DNA of 64,000 bases from Acanthamoeba castellanii str. Neff. Lineage: Eukaryota > Discosea > Longamoebia > Acanthamoebidae. The notes beneath the pieces were generated by a model. That model worked only from the letters and a program-made list of their open reading frames with translations, was not told the DNA's origin and did not search any database. Both the position numbers and the translations under genes were made by a program. The stretch spans positions 55,292 through 119,291 of the forward strand of contig NW_004457445.1 in NCBI RefSeq assembly GCF_000313135.1, read 5' to 3'. This document shows positions 31,866-43,111 of this stretch, one piece after another (positions within the stretch are counted from its first letter, which is position 1; each line of letters opens with the position of its first letter).

Positions 31866-32131
31866 ATCACCAGGTAAATATGAATATAAATATAAATAAA
31901 TACAACAGCAGATGAAACGACAAAATTAGAGGAAGGCAGCAAACTTATGCTCCGGATTTAAATTGATCAGGGGAAGTTTACCTCGAGAGGAGCCAAGGGT
32001 GAGCGAGGCGCCAGCGCGGCGACTTGCGCAGTGAATCGAAGTGGATGCCGATCTATGTGCCGTACGCATGTTGTGTTGGTGAAAAATCAAAATATATTTC
32101 TTTTCTCTTTGTTTTTAAGTTGTTGTCGACA

Positions 32132-35100
32132 TCACGCGTGCTTGTGCGCACCGGCTGGCGAGGGGACCGGGGCCGACGTCGCTGTTGTCGGCGCCGACGT
32201 TTGGATCTCTCGCTGGAGCTGGCGGTGCACCCACGACCGAGCTACGCCCCAGAAGCGAGGAATCTCGGGATCAGACATGGCCACCGCGGAGAAGAAGAAC
32301 TGATGATTGAAGAAATTGGTTAGTGTGAGTTTCTTCCTTGACGAGGCTTACCTCTCTTTGTGTCAAGTGCGAGAGGTAAAGGGTACCTGGTAGTCGTGGT
32401 TCATGTTCTTGCCGAGGTCCATCTCGGCCTCGATGCCCGCGTCAACGGCCTTGTGGTAGTACCGCATGATGTCCCCGAGCAACGGCTCCACATCGCCTGC
32501 ACGATGTACAAAGCCAACCGGTGAACTCACATTCGCAACAACACACAACACTGGGGATACATGGCTTCGTACCTGCAGAGATCAGAAGTGGAGGGAATCC
32601 ACGCATGTCGCCGTAGACCGGCGAAATGTAGGGCGAGCAGATGTCGAACGTGTCCGGCTCTTGCTGATGCCGCTTCTGGCGCATCGCCTCGGCGGCGTTG
32701 GTCGGGCCAACGAGCCTCCCCTCAGCGCCAGCGTCGGCGTTGTGGTCGTCGGCCTCCACCTCGACAGGTCCCTCCTCGTACCGCTTTTCGCCGATGGCGA
32801 TCTGGCACTCGGCCACCTCCGCCGCGCTCCTGGCTGCAGACTTGGCCAGCAGGTTTGTGCTGCTCAGCACTGAGTTGCTGCGGCGCAGTCGGTCGCGCCA
32901 GATCTGCGTCGGTGTGAGTAGCTCGGCAGCGGGCTCGTCGTCGTCGATATAGATGGCCGGCGGCTGCTGCGCTTGGCCGTTGGTCGGCTGCTGTGGAGCG
33001 ATGGCCGACGATTGCGGCACCGCGACGGTGGCTTGCGCGCTGCAGTGCTGTTTCTTCGACTTCGATTGGAGTCGACGCTGCCTGCGCTGGTGGAAGAGCT
33101 TGACAATGCCATTCCACTCCCTCCGCGTCTGCTTTTCCTTCTTCTTCGCCGCCGGGGGGTCGGTGGCCTCAAGCCCCAGATAGGCCAGCGCAAACCTGTA
33201 CAGCAATCGTTGGCCAACAATCGTGTGTGTCGCGTGTGTGTGCATATGTGCATCTGTATGCGTGTCGTGTGACATGAGCGCGCTCACCTGACGCTGATGT
33301 TGTAAGGCCTGAACTTCATCTGGCCCCAGCTTTCCGGAGAGTGGACCGAGCTATTCTCGCTCACGTCGATCCACGGCGAGATCTGCATGGCGGCCAGCGG
33401 CATGCTGGGGTACTTGCCGGCCTGGTCCTCGTCCAGCTCGAACGGGATCCGGTGTCGTCGCAACAGCTCCATGTCGAACCCGATGGCCTTCAGCGTCGGC
33501 ATACTCGCCGTCTCGTCGCCGCCGTCGAGGCCCTCGAGCGCGCCGCGATTGACATCATCGCCATCTTCAAGCGCTGCTTCGTCGTCGTCGGTGGTCTGGC
33601 TCGGCGTGTCGACCTTCTCCTTGCGCTTCACACGGCGGCCCTCTGCGCTGCTGGCTTTCCGGTTGTGTTTGGCCTGCTTCTCCTTGGTCACGCGCTGGCG
33701 CGCGCGCTCGGCCGAGCTCTTGAAGTCGGCCATCGACTGGCGCCGCACGCCGAGCTGCCGGTGCAGCTGTCGCTCCTTCTCCGCCTCCTCTTCGTCTTCG
33801 TCGTCGAATTCCAGCTCTCCTTCGTCCTGCAGTCGCTCCTGCTCCTGCTTGCTCGTTTCATCGACGATCTGCTCCGGCTCGTTGACTTCCTTGCCCTTGC
33901 CCTTGCCCTTTGCCATGGCCTGAATCGGCTCGGCGTCAATCTCCACCGCCGGTCGGATCTGTACCCGGCCGCGAGTGAGATCCCGGCATCGTAGATGAAC
34001 GAAGAAGAACGAAGGAGAAATGATGAGATTGAGGAGAACCAGGGAGTCATAAGTACCGGGCGCTCGGTCTTGGTCTTCTTGATAGATGTGTGAGTCTTGG
34101 AGTTGGTGTTGGTGCCGTGCATGATCTTGAGTTCCTTCTCGAGCCGCATCTGGCGGATGAGCATCAGCAGGGCTCCCACGAGGTTGCCTCCGGCGCTGTC
34201 GCCCCCCATGATCACGTTCTGCGGCGACACACCTAAATAATAAAGATTAAAAAGATGATGCCTTAGGCACGATGTTCGATCACGCCTAGAACAGGCACAG
34301 ATCGACGACAAAGAAGAAGAAGAAGAGGGAGCACACGGTACCGCCTCCGTCGGGGTCGGTGAGCCACAGGTACGAATCGAGGGCCTGCTTGAGGGCAATC
34401 GGGAACGGAGCCTCGGGCGCCAACGAGTAGTCAACCGCAAAGAATCGAATGCCGCCCAGCTTGCGCGAGAAGGTCCACAGCCATCTGTTGCAATGCCACG
34501 GGCACACCACGCACGGTCAGGCCGAGCCTGGGTTCCGATTGGTCGAGCCGCCAATGATGGACGTTACCTTCGATAGACCGGCACCGAACCGAAGCAGAAG
34601 CCGCCGCCGTGGAAGTAGATGATGGTGGGCGTGTCGAGGCCGATGTCCTTCACGCCGCGGTGATTCCCCTCGGCCGCCCCGTTGACGATCTGCCCGGTCA
34701 CCGTGGCCGACGACCCATGATTGTGATTATTAGTAGTAGTAGTATTGCCGGGCGCCTTGGCGGGGTCGAGCTTGTGGCCGCTCGAGTTCGGCCCGACGCC
34801 CTGGCTGTCGTCAAAGTCTTCGGCGTCGCCGTAGAACATGTCGCTCTCCCTGTTGCTGCCTGTTGCGGAGTGATTGTCGTCCGAGTCGGTGTGCTTGTTC
34901 TTCTTGTTGTTGTGCTTCTTGTTTCGAAGGTGCCTGCGACGAGGCACGTAGGTGATGAACTCTGTCTTGAGACCGTTCTTCAGCACCACTTTGGTCCTGA
35001 TGGAATGCAAAAAATGTAAGTATATCAATTTAACCAAAGATATACGCCCAGAATGCACACAGTCCTGGTTTGACCAACCACCGACACCGACCATCGTACC

Positions 35101-35470
35101 TACGGAGGTGCCACCGGGGTATGGGCTGCATGGGCATCAGGTGTCGCCATTCCTGCCACGACAGCAAGTAGTGCTTGTCCATCTGGCAAGGCACAGTTTT
35201 AACGCATCAGCACTACCAGACATGGCTGGTTCTACAGGCGTCGCAGAGGGAGGTGGGTGGTGGGCGACGTACGAGTTCGAGCATGAGTTGGTAGAAGAGC
35301 TCGTTGCGCACGGAGAAGTTGGGGAAGATGGGACCCTTGGTCGCGCGGTGCACGACGGTGCGCGAGACGCTGGCCACCGCGTGCCCGCCCAGCTGCACTA
35401 TGTGCTTCCTCAGGAAGGACCTCTTCTTCGCCTTCCCCTGCTTCTTGGCCCGCTCTAACAGCAGCTCCAT
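32132..35470 (-). CDS. Hormone-sensitive-lipase-family esterase with a large charged insert
   Basis: Alpha/beta-hydrolase of the HSL (LIPE) family, likely hydrolysing acylglycerols or sterol esters. It starts at 35470. The oxyanion motif YFHGGGFCFG is near 34610 and FAVDYSLAPEAPFP near 34430. The nucleophile elbow GGDSAGGN is near 34190. The acid residue is likely the Asp in LLISAGDVEPLL, split by an intron near 32585-32500. The catalytic His is probably in MNHDYQFFFSAV, joined across 32390-32300. Between nucleophile and acid lie over 400 residues of Lys/Glu/Gln-rich low complexity (about 34120-32700), at the place where mammalian HSL has its regulatory module. A His/Asn-rich insert also precedes HGGG. 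No signal peptide is present, as expected for a cytosolic or lipid-droplet enzyme. The last exon boundary is approximate. Confidence 0.85.
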
Positions 35471-36039
35471 GGCTTCTTTGTTGTGTGTCGCGTGTGCTGT
35501 GTGTTCTGCAGGTCGCGTCGAGATGGTTGTGTGTTGTGTTGTACAGTTGTGGTGTGGGTGGTCTGATACAGAGCTCTGGTGAGAGTGAGGATCAGTGAGT
35601 AGTCGGTTTTCAATTTAACGGCGAGGTGGGGTTGTGAGTGCGCAGCTTGAGCTTCGGTGCTTTCCTTCGCGCCGGGCCGCGGGCAGGAAAGACCGAGAAG
35701 ATGAGTGGAAGGCGAGGAGACGTCGCTGGTTCGTGCCATCCGCAGTGATGCCAATCGCCGCCCACACCAGAAAAGTTACGGCCCCCGTGGTTGGCGGAGT
35801 GGTGGGTACCGTGCAACTGCACGTGCTAGCACGTTCCACAGAACCAAGCCGGCCAAAAAATCGCCAGAATTGCGCCATGATTTCGTACAATTTTACCCAT
35901 TCAAATATTCAAACTAAATCCTTCTGGATAATTTGTATTTTAATATTGATTTTGTACAAAATAGGAAAAGATAATACACTTTTTTTAATAAAAAAATAAC
36001 GCGAGGTACCTCGTGTGCGACGGCATGCCGGAGGAAAGG
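35471..36039. other. Intergenic region with an A/T-rich tract
   Basis: It contains the 5' region of the lipase gene and the 3' region downstream of the DRAM-like gene. An A/T-rich stretch at 35880-35999 stands out from the GC-rich surroundings. One minus-strand frame (35878-35615) is listed separately. Confidence 0.5.
35615..35878 (-). CDS. Possible small membrane protein, unrecognised
   Basis: An 87-residue open frame starting MAQFWRFFGRLGSVERAST, with a hydrophobic stretch TGAVTFLVWAAIGITADG and a basic C terminus. The N terminus has the look of a mitochondrial leader. A GTACCC inside it (near 35810) could instead be an intron donor with an acceptor at ACCAG near 35725, giving a shorter soluble protein. 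No homology is recognised, and it may not be a gene. Confidence 0.25.
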   Translation of the reverse strand: MAQFWRFFGRLGSVERASTCSCTVPTTPPTTGAVTFLVWAAIGITADGTNQRRLLAFHSSSRSFLPAARREGKHRSSSCALTTPPRR

Positions 36040-37502
36040 TCAGGAATTGAGGTCGAGCACCTCCACGGGGATGATCTCGTGCATCTCTCGCCCCGCGCTG
36101 CTGCCCTTGTTGACGAAGCGAATGCCCCGGCCGCCCTCGAGCTGGTCATCGTCGGCATCGTCTTCTTCGTACTCTTTCGCGTTTAGGCTGATGACGTTGC
36201 TTCCGAACCGACGCCCGGCCTCGGCGGCGCCCAGGGTCCGGTCCTCTTCGTCGAAGAACCTGCTGGATCGCGTGGACAGCGACGAGCTGCCGCCCAGCGC
36301 GATGATACGGTCGACGGCGGCGAACTGGAGGTGGAAGGTGATGTCGACGGCGCTCAACTCAGCCGAGTAGCAGAAGAAGTGGAGCAGCAGCGACAGCGTG
36401 AGAAGGTACTGGTTGACCGTTCCCACGTTGTGCAGGCCGTCGTCGCTGACATGAATGGGGAAAAAGTGAGACTGTGCGTCAGCCAAGACCAATGCCTCCG
36501 GTTGAGCGCTGGAGGAATGAAAGAAGCGCGGTTGCCTACCTAAGGTGCAGCTTGGCCAGGCCAATGAAGAGACCTTCGACCAGCGCCAGCGGGAAGGTGC
36601 AGAAGAGGCACATGAAGAGCGTAAACACCTGACGAGCAGAATTCAACCGCGGTTGGTTCCACGTTGGCAAACACATTGGCAGTTTTGGTCGAGCAAGGAG
36701 GTCGATCGTAGAGTGGTACCTTGGCGTAGAAGTGGAAGTTGCTGCGGCCACTATGCAAGGCTTGGACTCGCCACAGGGCGTAGGTGAGCGAGGTGAGCAG
36801 CAGTCCCTGCAGGATGCCCAGCACGAAGAACATGGCCGACGCCGAGCCGTGGTAGTAGCGCGCCTCCTTGAGGTCCACCACGGCGAGGAACAGCAGGCAC
36901 GCGCAGGCCAGCAGCGACAGCCCGAGCGCCACGTAGTTGGCCTTGGGCAGGAGGGAGAGCATCATGCGCTCGCTGCCGAGGAGGATGATGCGCTCCCGGT
37001 TGTAGCGGCCGTCATCGCCGCCGACGTCATCGGCGATGCTCACGGTGCCACGATCGTGCGCGAAGCCGTAGTAGAAGTCGGCCACGTCCTGGAATCGGTC
37101 CTTGAGGTGGCGGAACAGCAGGTAGGCCGACAGCGCGAACAGCACCGCCGCGCAGCTCAGCGCGAACGTGAACACGTAGCGTTCTGGCGCGTGCGTGCCT
37201 ACACGAGCCACGTTGGATATTAAAATGATTAAAGAAATCAAATATACGAAAATAAAAGAAAGGATGTGAGATGTACCAGTTTCGCTGATGTAGGGGAGCC
37301 GTCCATCTTCGTTGTGGCCAAGGGACATGGTCAACACCCACGAGGTGGCGATGCCGCCCACCACCAGCCCAAACGCTGCACCACAAACGACAATGAGTAA
37401 GGCGGGCATTTACAATCTCGATTAGTAAATTATGTTCTCGGTTGGCCGCTGCTGCTCGCCATCCACGCCCGTACCTACACGAGGGAATATGTTGGCCTTC
37501 AT
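36040..37502 (-). CDS. FRAG1/DRAM/SFK1-family multipass membrane protein
   Basis: A short first exon (37502-37475, MKANIFPRV) splices in phase 1 to 37375 onward: AFGLVVGGIATSWVLTMSLG, then DGRLPYISETG. The PYISETG signature after the first helix is the hallmark of the FRAG1/DRAM/SFK1 family (DRAM1, PGAP2, TMEM150). Further helices follow: FTFALSCAAVLFALSAYLLF, NYVALGLSLLACACLLFLAV, SAMFFVLGILQGLLLTSLTY, VFTLFMCLFCTFPLALVEGL and LLTLSLLLHFFCYSAE. The total is about 370 residues with a long cytosolic tail ending VEVLDLNS. Family members work in lysosomal autophagy regulation, lipid remodelling of GPI anchors or plasma-membrane lipid control. Which applies here cannot be decided from sequence. 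An insert with Asp/Gly between helices two and three is unusual. Confidence 0.8.
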
Positions 37503-37961
37503 CGTTGGCACGGCTTCTTCACCGTGGGAGAGGTACGAAATGACGTGCGAGAGAGGGAAAACCGTTTCTTTTGGTTTTTGGATTTTATATTTTTATTCCT
37601 TTTTCAACAGCTGCACATTGGCCCCACACCACGCCAGCACCACCCCAAACTAACTGCGCGTACCAGAGAGCAATGAAAACTACAGCGCACAGCTGGAGAA
37701 GACGTGTGTTTCCTTTTGGTGTGAGTTGTTGGCTGCCTGCAAGACCGATCCAGGCAGCAAACCAAATTTGGCTGTGGTTGTGATCCTTCTGTCGTTCACC
37801 ACTCGAGCTCCAAATGTGGTTCGTTCCATGGCCAATACAGTGAGCCGCCCAATCAGGATATGGCGGCTGGTCGGGCTTCTGCGCCGGAGGCCAGCGAGAC
37901 AGTCTCGCTGTTTCTCTCGCTCGCGCTCTGCCCTCTGCTTCACACCACCCACCAGGCCCAA
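37503..37961. promoter_or_regulatory. Shared 5' region between divergent genes
   Basis: About 460 bases between the start codons of the DRAM-like gene (minus) and the secreted lectin-like gene (plus). An A/T-rich patch lies near 37570-37610. No specific element was identified. Confidence 0.4.
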
Positions 37962-40466
37962 ATGCTCAACTCCCACCACCACGGAGGAGGTGCGGCGCTG
38001 CTGCTGCCGCTCTTGCTGCTTGCCTTTGTGGCCGTCTCGAACGCTGCCGACCCGTGCTACAACGTACGCCAATCGTCTCTCCGCTTCTGAGGCTATTCTC
38101 GCACTGAGAACTACACTATTCGATTCGCCGAGGTCACTTGAGGGACTCACGCACCACGACACACACACTCTCACACTCCCTCTCGTAGACTGTGGCGCAG
38201 CCCGGCCGCCTGTGCACAAGCATTAGGTGTGCAGGTAGGTGGTTGAGTCCATGCGTGTTCATACTAACGTATACGGGGTGTTGCGGAGTTTGGTGGTTGT
38301 GTTTCACAAATTTACCACCGTGATCAACGCCCAGCAACGAGCAATACAACGGCCTACCCGCTGCCGGCCGGGGAGACCTACGCCAGCTTCTATTCCTGGG
38401 TTCTTGGCATCCTCGGTGCACCCTCCCCCAAACTCATCTTAGGTCCGGCGACACTGAAGCCCATTCATTCCGTGATGTTTGCCTGCAGGTGTGGACGGAG
38501 GAAACGTGAAGATGGCCTACGTCGACCACACGACGACGGACCCCAACATCTTTTTCGCCCCCAACCAGGTGGATTGCTACGTCAACGTGTCGTTTGTCTA
38601 CGAGGTCGCGGCCTACCGCAACCGCATGGGTGTCTTCAAGTTCAACAGGACCTCAGTACCGACCTCCGTCTCGGGCGTGGTGTCGCCGTCGACCCTCTTC
38701 GCCGAGACCTCGGTCGACTGCACACGCACGGACGGCGGGTCGTGCCTGGCGCCCGGTTCGACGCGCACCTTGGGTCCGTTCTCTAGCAGCGACGGTGTCG
38801 GGTTCTACCTTGACCCCAACCAGGTCTGCGGCTCGCCTGGTCGATTTTACTCGGTCGACGCCCTCAACACTGCCACTGCTCGGTGGCGGCTGATCCCCAG
38901 CCTGCACAAGCGCCTCGTGGCAGTGCTGCGTGACCCCAACACCAAGCGCGTCTACTTTGGCTGGGAGGACAGTCCCGATGGCTCTGATTCGGACTACAAC
39001 GACGTCATGTTCTCGGTGACATCGAGCTGCGCGCTGGACTACACCAAGATCCCGTGCGCGGGCGTGGCGACCTGCCGCAATGCGCAACAGCAGTTCATGC
39101 AGGCGACGTGCGAGTGCACGTGCGTGAACCAGACCTCGTGCCCTGCGCCGCAGGTCTATGACACGGACCAGTGCGCGTGCGCATGCCCGGCCACGACGTG
39201 CGACGCTGGGTGCCCGCTCAACAGCCAGACGTGCCAGTGCGAATGCCCGCCCAGCCCGACGCCCACGTCGAGTCCTTCACGCACGCCGTCGAGCAGTCCG
39301 TCGCCTTCCATCAGCACTTCGCCCTCGACATCTCCGACGCCGTCCAACACGCCCACGCCGTCCAACACTCCTCTCCAACACGCCGTCGCCGTCCAACACC
39401 CCGACGCCCTCTAACACTCCGTCACCTTCGACCAGCCCGACGGCTTCCTCTTCGCCCTCTGCCTCGCCGTCAAGCAGCCCATCGACTAGCGCGTCGCCGT
39501 CGCCGTCCAACACACCTTCGCCTTCAGCTTCACCGTCGAGCTCGGTCTCGCCGACGCCTTCCGCCAGCCTGACGCCCTCCCCTTCGGCTTCACCCTCGAG
39601 CTCTGCCTCGCCCACACCTTCAAGTCGCCCGCCCACACCCTCAATTAGCGCATCGCCCTCGAGCAGCCCGATCTGTGGCGTCGGCCTACAACGTGCTGCT
39701 CGTCGGGCGGCCTAACGTGGAGTTGGCCTTCGACATGTCCAACGGACAAGTCGAAGGTCGCGTGGCTGTCAACGGTGGCCTGCGCGCTCTCGGATTCGGC
39801 ATGGGCTCGCGCGTGGTGCCCTGCGACGCCTCGACGGCGGCCCTCGTGGTCGCCGGTGCCGACTCGAGGATCAACTTCCAGGGCGGCCTCCAGTGCGGCA
39901 ACCTGGTGGCCGAGCCGAGCGCACGCGTGACGGCCCTGCCCGTGTTCAACAGCGGCAACAATGGGGTCGTGCGCGGCGACGTGTTCAGCCTCACCGGTCT
40001 GGATTTCATGGCCGAGGCCACTCGCGCGCAAGCGACGGCTGACGCCGTGTGCTCTGGCGGAGGCGCCGCTGCGACGGTGTCGCCGTGGCGCGAGAAAACC
40101 TTCCAAGGCGCCGCCGCGAGCGGCCCGCAGCAGTCGTTCGTCGCTCAGGCGGCAGACCTCAACCAGGCGTCGTCGGCCAGGTTCGTCTTCACGCAGCCGT
40201 CAGCTGTGGAGAGCATCGTGGTGGCCGTGATGGGCGGTCAAGTGAGCGGCGTGAGCCTGTCGAACTTCGGGATCAACAACGGCGGAGTGTCGGGTGGGCG
40301 CATCACGTTTGTGGTGTGCGAGGCGCCACGCGTGACCCTGCGCGGCTTCGGTCTCGAGGCCAATCTGTTGGCTGTGGACTCGCAGGTGACGCTGGAGAAC
40401 GGCCAGATCACGGGCAGGGTCATTGCACAGACCCTCACCGGCTCTGGCGGCATACGTCTCGCCTGA
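37962..40466 (+). CDS. Secreted DUF4114 + Cys-rich + choice-of-anchor-A protein (Jonah-lectin-like)
   Basis: Extracellular protein. The first exon (37962-38063) gives a signal peptide (ALLLPLLLLAFVAVSNAADP). Exon two ends SPKLILG and splices in phase 1 to VDGGNVKMAYVD near 38491. The DUF4114 core has the acidic calcium-type motif GWEDSPDGSDSDYNDVMFSV near 38960. A Cys-rich segment (CECTCVNQTSC) follows, then a long Ser/Pro/Thr stalk built on PSNTP (39240-39660). A choice-of-anchor-A domain begins YNVLLVGRPNVELAFD near 39690 and ends GSGGIRLA at 40466. CAA domains with Ser/Pro spacers define the Jonah lectins of the Acanthamoeba cyst wall, so a cyst-wall, glycan-binding role is likely. The stalk shows two apparent +1 frame changes (near 39380 and 39665), from unseen introns, slippage or sequencing error. 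Confidence 0.78.
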
Positions 40467-40581
40467 TGATGATGATGACAAATGCAACGCCTGAGATTCC
40501 ACCAAGCCAAAACTGGTGAATAAAGTGAGTTTTGGCCTTTCAGCCGGAAGCGGTTGCCCTTTTCTTTTCAGACAATAGCAA

Positions 40582-42962
40582 GATGAGGAGGGTGGGGCAG
40601 CTCCTTCATGGAGGAAACAGGCGGTCGCTCACCAATGCCACTGGCGGCGCTGCTGCTCGAAGTGCGGGACTTCGGCCACAAATCACTCCGCAATCAGCAA
40701 TAATCTCAATCTTCTCTTCGTCTACCCTGGCCACCAAGAGCTTGCCGCAGCGTAGATGGAACTTCCTGCCAGCCTTGTCCATTCGACACAACCACACAAG
40801 CAGCGGCACTCCCTCTGCCCCATCCCACTCCGAACCCCCACCCGCTGGTGGCTTCCAAGAATTTGGGCTGCACCCCAAGACAGTCGCCGCCTTGCACACC
40901 CACTTCAACATCCACCAACCTAGCCCCATTCAATCACTCGTACACCCCTCCTGCTTTCGCATGCACTGCGTTCATCTTTTTTCATTTATATCTTTTAAAT
41001 CATCTTGTGGCGCAGGCCCTGCCGGCTGTGCTGACCGGTGAGGACGTAGTGCTAGGCGCCGAGACCGGCAGCGGGAAGACGCTGGCCTACCTCCTGCCGG
41101 TCATTCACGCCCTGAGCCAGCAGCCTCCACCAAGGTGTCCCACCATCATGCTGCCTTCATGCACACGACACGACACACTTACACTGGGCTCTGTCTGTGT
41201 ACTGTCAGGATTGAGGCGTCGAACAAGTACCCCTCGGCCATCGTGCTGCTGCCGAACAAGGAGCTGTGCGAACAGGTTCTTTCGGTTTGTAAGAAGGTGG
41301 TGCCTCCGATCCTCACCGTCAAGGCTATCAACGGTTCGTTCCAGTGCACTCACACTCTTCACGACCCGCAATGTGCTCTTGCTCAGATCTGAGCTTCGAC
41401 GCTTCGGTGTGAGTGAGGCGCTAAACTCTCTTCGCTGTTCCGTGCAATGCACGAAACAGGGACCGAACTTCCTGCCAAGCGGCCCGACATCCTGCTCACC
41501 ACCCCGAACGGTCTGGCGAAGAGCCTTAACGATGACATGCTGCACTGGGTGCGCCACATTATCGTAGATGAGGCTGACCTCATGCTCTCCCCTGTTTACC
41601 ACGACCAGGTACGAGCACTCGTCAGCTTCTGCTTCTTCTTCTTCTTCTTCTTCCTTCTCATCTGGGGAGCGCCTATGCGACTACGACCTCGTCGCTGGCA
41701 GGCCGCACAGATCTTGGACTTCTTCAAGCGCGAAACGAGGCGAGAGCGGAAGGGCAAGGGCAAAGTCGCGACTTCTGCCAGTGCGGAGCTCGCTGACGAG
41801 CTCTACGGCGACAAAAACGTCTCCATCGTACGAAAGAGGAAGGTGCAATTCATCTTCGTCGCAGCCACCATACCCCTCCAGGTAGACTCTCCTCTCTGTT
41901 ATACATTCACCTCGTCACCACGGCCGTCTGTGCTGTTGAAGCCTTGCCGGCTCACGATGATCACTTCTTCGTATGATGTGCGACAGGACAAGAGCAAGTC
42001 GCTGTCCATTTACCTGCAGAAGCATTTTAAGCACGTGCGCCAGGTTTACACGCACCACTTCCACCGCAGCCTGCCCAACGTCGCCCTCAGCTTCCTGCCG
42101 CTCCCCGAGGAGGTGGAGGATCGCGTGCAGACCCTGGTGGACCTCCTCCGATCCAAGAGTGGTCTGCGCGTGGGAGAGCCCCACCTCTCATCCCACGCCG
42201 AGCTCCCGCATCATCAGCAGCAGCCGAGACAAGACGACGACGCCACGCCTCGACAAGCACAAGCGGGCGAACGTCAGGCGAAGGAAAGCGACGACGAGCG
42301 CCTGGTGGCGGCGGAGGTGGCGGACAATGGAGAGAGGAACCGCGAGATGGCCAAGCCGAGGCCTACCCTCATCTTCGTCAACTCGACGCTGGCCGTTGAC
42401 GATCTGCACGAGGAGCTGGTGCGAAGAGGCGTCACGAGCATCGTTCCCTTCCACAGGTGTGTCGTCTTGCCTACGCACAGCTGGGCGTGGTCGCTGACCC
42501 ATGAGGGCACATGTGTGGCGCGATGAGTGCAGGGAGATGCCGCAGGGAGAGGCTGACAGGAATCTGAGAGATTTTCTGGCAGGCAAGGTGGACGTGATGG
42601 TGTCCACCAATCTGGCCTCGCGCGGCATCGACTTCGTCGACGTGGAGCACGTCGTGCAGTTCCACTTTGCGCAGAGCCTGGTCGACCACATTCACCGTGT
42701 CGGCAGGACCGGACGAGGCGGAAGGAGTGGCGAAGGTACACCTCTTTTCTTTTCATCTTGTTTACTGCGTGGTGCTCACGCTGGCGCATGGCGTGCAGTG
42801 ACGTGCTTCTATCGAGAGGCCGATATGTCAATGGTCGAAGCCATTCGCCAAGCCGAGGAGCAGAACGTGCAGATGGCCATCCAGTACAAGCCCACGCCTG
42901 AAAAGTACAAACTGCACAAGCGACGCGTGCGTTCGCCACCAGCAGCAACGGCCAACGCATAA
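40582..42962 (+). CDS. DEAD-box RNA helicase, probably mitochondrial
   Basis: ATP-dependent RNA helicase. It starts at [20 protein letters not shown] (40582). The Arg/Ser/Ala-rich, acid-poor N terminus suggests mitochondrial import. Motifs in order: a Q-motif-like segment ([16 protein letters not shown]) near 40860-40930, motif I AETGSGKT near 41060, and Ib-like LLTTPNGL near 41500. Motif II is VDEADLML near 41570, motif [10 protein letters not shown] near 41865, motif [12 protein letters not shown] near 42605 and motif [13 protein letters not shown] near 42695. A charged, Gln/His-rich insert separates the two RecA lobes (about 42170-42340). The stop is at 42962. The layout resembles mitochondrial DDX28, but that assignment is tentative. 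Motif III is AAT instead of SAT. It has about seven short introns. Confidence 0.87.
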
Positions 42963-43111
42963 ATCAAAAGGTTTGAATTTCGATTGGCACGAGTGGACCA
43001 ATGGGCGGCTGACCCGTGGCGAGCCATTTTGGTCGATTTATTTTTGTGGCTTTTCTTTTGATTGATCTGAACACAAACGAACAAAGCCGGGCAGAGCGCG
43101 CAGTGTGAAAG

